From positions 1 to 41,594 of the forward strand of contig QNFP01000007.1 in assembly GCA_003645535.1 (NCBI GenBank): a stretch of 41,594 nucleotides of DNA, written 5' to 3'. Position 1 is the first letter of the stretch. Each line of letters starts with the position of its first letter. This stretch comes from Gammaproteobacteria bacterium. Lineage in GTDB: Bacteria > Pseudomonadota > Gammaproteobacteria > Pseudomonadales > Porticoccaceae. The position numbers were made by a program, and so were the translations under genes. Positions 40,464-41,594 of the stretch are shown one piece after another. The notes under the pieces are model-generated. The model saw only the letters and a program-made list of their open reading frames with translations, ran no database searches and was not told the origin of the DNA.

Positions 40464-41522
40464 CTATTTTATTGGGTAACTAATGCGTGTTATGTAACCA
40501 TCTTCCATGATTTCTGAAAGTACCTCCGCCGCAGATCCAAAATGGGCCTTAAGCCTGTACTGTACGTTTTTCATTGCCGTTTTTCTCCCTTTATTATGCT
40601 GTAAACGGGGGTTTCGCGGATTCCGTACCTCTATGCGGATCTTATTTTTTTCTCGCTTGACTTTAATTTCAATTTGACCACCTTGCTGAATCAATTGAAT
40701 ACCATGGTATACAGCATTTTCCAACACTGGCTGTAAAGTCAGGCAAGGGATTTGCACACCTTCCCCATAGTCGCCGATCTGCCATTCGATGTCCAAACGA
40801 TCACCCAGGCGCATTTTTTCCAGTGCCAGGTATCTTCGGCACAATGACAACTCTTCACGAAGGGGGATTAACGTTTTCGAGCCAGTCAAAACGTGTCTAA
40901 ACAGCTCGGACAAATCCTCTACCACACGCTCAGCTTTCACCGGATCAGAACCGATCAAACTGGCAATCATATTCATACAATTAAACAAAAAGTGGGATCT
41001 TATCCAGGCCTGATAGGCTCTGACATCCGATTCCTGAGCAGCATGCTGCTGGACATGAGTTTTCTGTTGCACAAATAAATAACGAAGCAATATCGCTACA
41101 GGAATCGCAGCAATGGCGACTGTCTCAAATACCTTGAGCCAGGAAAAGTCGCGCACAGGCATGACAAATATCATCGCCTGTTCGCCCAACATGGCACAAA
41201 GGGCAACAACAGCCATAACCATGGCGCAACCCAGTACTGCACTGCGCAAAGGTCGCGAGCTAATTAGTAGCCGTCCACAAAGAGTTAACGCAACAGCACT
41301 TAATAAAGTCATGCCCATGGTGAGCAACGAAACGCCACCCCAAAGCACCCAGTTAAAACCAAATAACCCACTCTCGGCAATTACGATTAGCACGGACAGT
41401 AACTGGGTAATTATTATGGTATCTATAAGCCCCTCTCCCTGAGATAAATCGGGGAAAAAATGATCCCATCCTTCCCGCGGGATGGTACGCAGCCTGGGCA
41501 TATATCGTGCTTTCCAATCCAA
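40464..41522 (-). CDS. algZ: Sensor histidine kinase AlgZ/FimS
   Basis: This 352-residue inner-membrane protein has about four hydrophobic helices in residues 32-150 and a LytS-type kinase core. Phosphoacceptor His177 is in RSHFLFNCMN and the N-box is LQPVLENAVYHGI. The usual glycine-rich ATP boxes are poor: NPRNPRLQHNKGRKTAMKN stands where DxGxG and GxGL motifs would be. It is the expected partner of AlgR. TTG at 41522 has AGAGGA 8 nt upstream; an ATG at 41501 with GGAAAG is the alternative start. Confidence 0.9.
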   Translation of the reverse strand: MDWKARYMPRLRTIPREGWDHFFPDLSQGEGLIDTIIITQLLSVLIVIAESGLFGFNWVLWGGVSLLTMGMTLLSAVALTLCGRLLISSRPLRSAVLGCAMVMAVVALCAMLGEQAMIFVMPVRDFSWLKVFETVAIAAIPVAILLRYLFVQQKTHVQQHAAQESDVRAYQAWIRSHFLFNCMNMIASLIGSDPVKAERVVEDLSELFRHVLTGSKTLIPLREELSLCRRYLALEKMRLGDRLDIEWQIGDYGEGVQIPCLTLQPVLENAVYHGIQLIQQGGQIEIKVKREKNKIRIEVRNPRNPRLQHNKGRKTAMKNVQYRLKAHFGSAAEVLSEIMEDGYITRISYPIK

Positions 41523-41557
41523 AATAAATTCCTCTCAGTGCAATCCCGGCACCGTAT

Positions 41558-41594
41558 TACCTAACGAAACTACCTAACGAAACTACCTGACGAA
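41558..41594. repeat. 13-bp tandem repeat running off the window end
   Basis: TACCTAACGAAAC is exact at 41558-41570 and 41571-41583. A third partial copy (TACCTGACGAA) reaches the last base. The array begins 36 bp upstream of the algZ start and its full length is unknown. Confidence 0.85.

Overview
The window looks like chromosomal DNA of a gammaproteobacterium from the Pseudomonadales/Cellvibrionales side of the class. The main evidence is gene order: pilMNOPQ-aroK-aroB divergent from a class A penicillin-binding protein gene, followed by gltB-gltD-hemE; algZ-algR-hemC-hemD-hemX-hemY; nudE beside yrfG-hslR-hslO-pckA; and orn close to rsgA-psd. These are conserved neighbourhoods in Pseudomonas-like bacteria. 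The species cannot be named from this sequence. Coding density is high, and no tRNA, rRNA, CRISPR array, prophage or transposase gene was seen.

Bases 1-11184 are the more accessory part. Two tandem paralogous TPR genes (the first cut by the window edge) face a peroxiredoxin gene. A long perfect palindrome and a perfect 7-1-7 Fur-type operator lie between the peroxiredoxin and a two-gene unit encoding a glycerate-kinase-like P-loop kinase and a DUF849/BKACE beta-keto acid cleavage enzyme. Facing that unit is a pair that resembles cyclohexanecarboxylate catabolism: an AliA-like CoA ligase and an acyl-CoA dehydrogenase whose usual catalytic Glu positions are Asp and Ser. Short tandem or direct repeats lie in front of both genes. 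Then come orn and an MscS-type channel (minus strand) and rsgA-psd (plus strand).

Bases 11206-26588 are minus strand. An HD-GYP protein with lost metal ligands is followed by hemE, gltD, gltB, aroB, aroK and pilQPONM. Transcription runs from pilM towards hemE, with translationally coupled junctions inside the pil cluster. mrcA/ponA is divergent from pilM. Together these encode type IV pilus assembly, chorismate synthesis, ammonium assimilation and a haem step.

Bases 29342-35293 hold cysQ and nudE (minus) and yrfG, hslR, hslO and pckA (plus). hslO-pckA is bracketed by two related, inverted, non-coding elements with IS5-like termini and 4-bp target duplications. These look like MITEs and are the clearest mobile DNA here. 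Bases 35294-41522 are a minus-strand run algZ-algR-hemC-hemD-hemX-hemY, pairing an alginate/type IV pilus type regulatory system with early tetrapyrrole synthesis.

Most genes are well-known housekeeping genes. The best leads are the MITE pair, the Fur-type site before the kinase/BKACE unit, the degenerate HD-GYP protein, and the unusual active-site residues of the acyl-CoA dehydrogenase.
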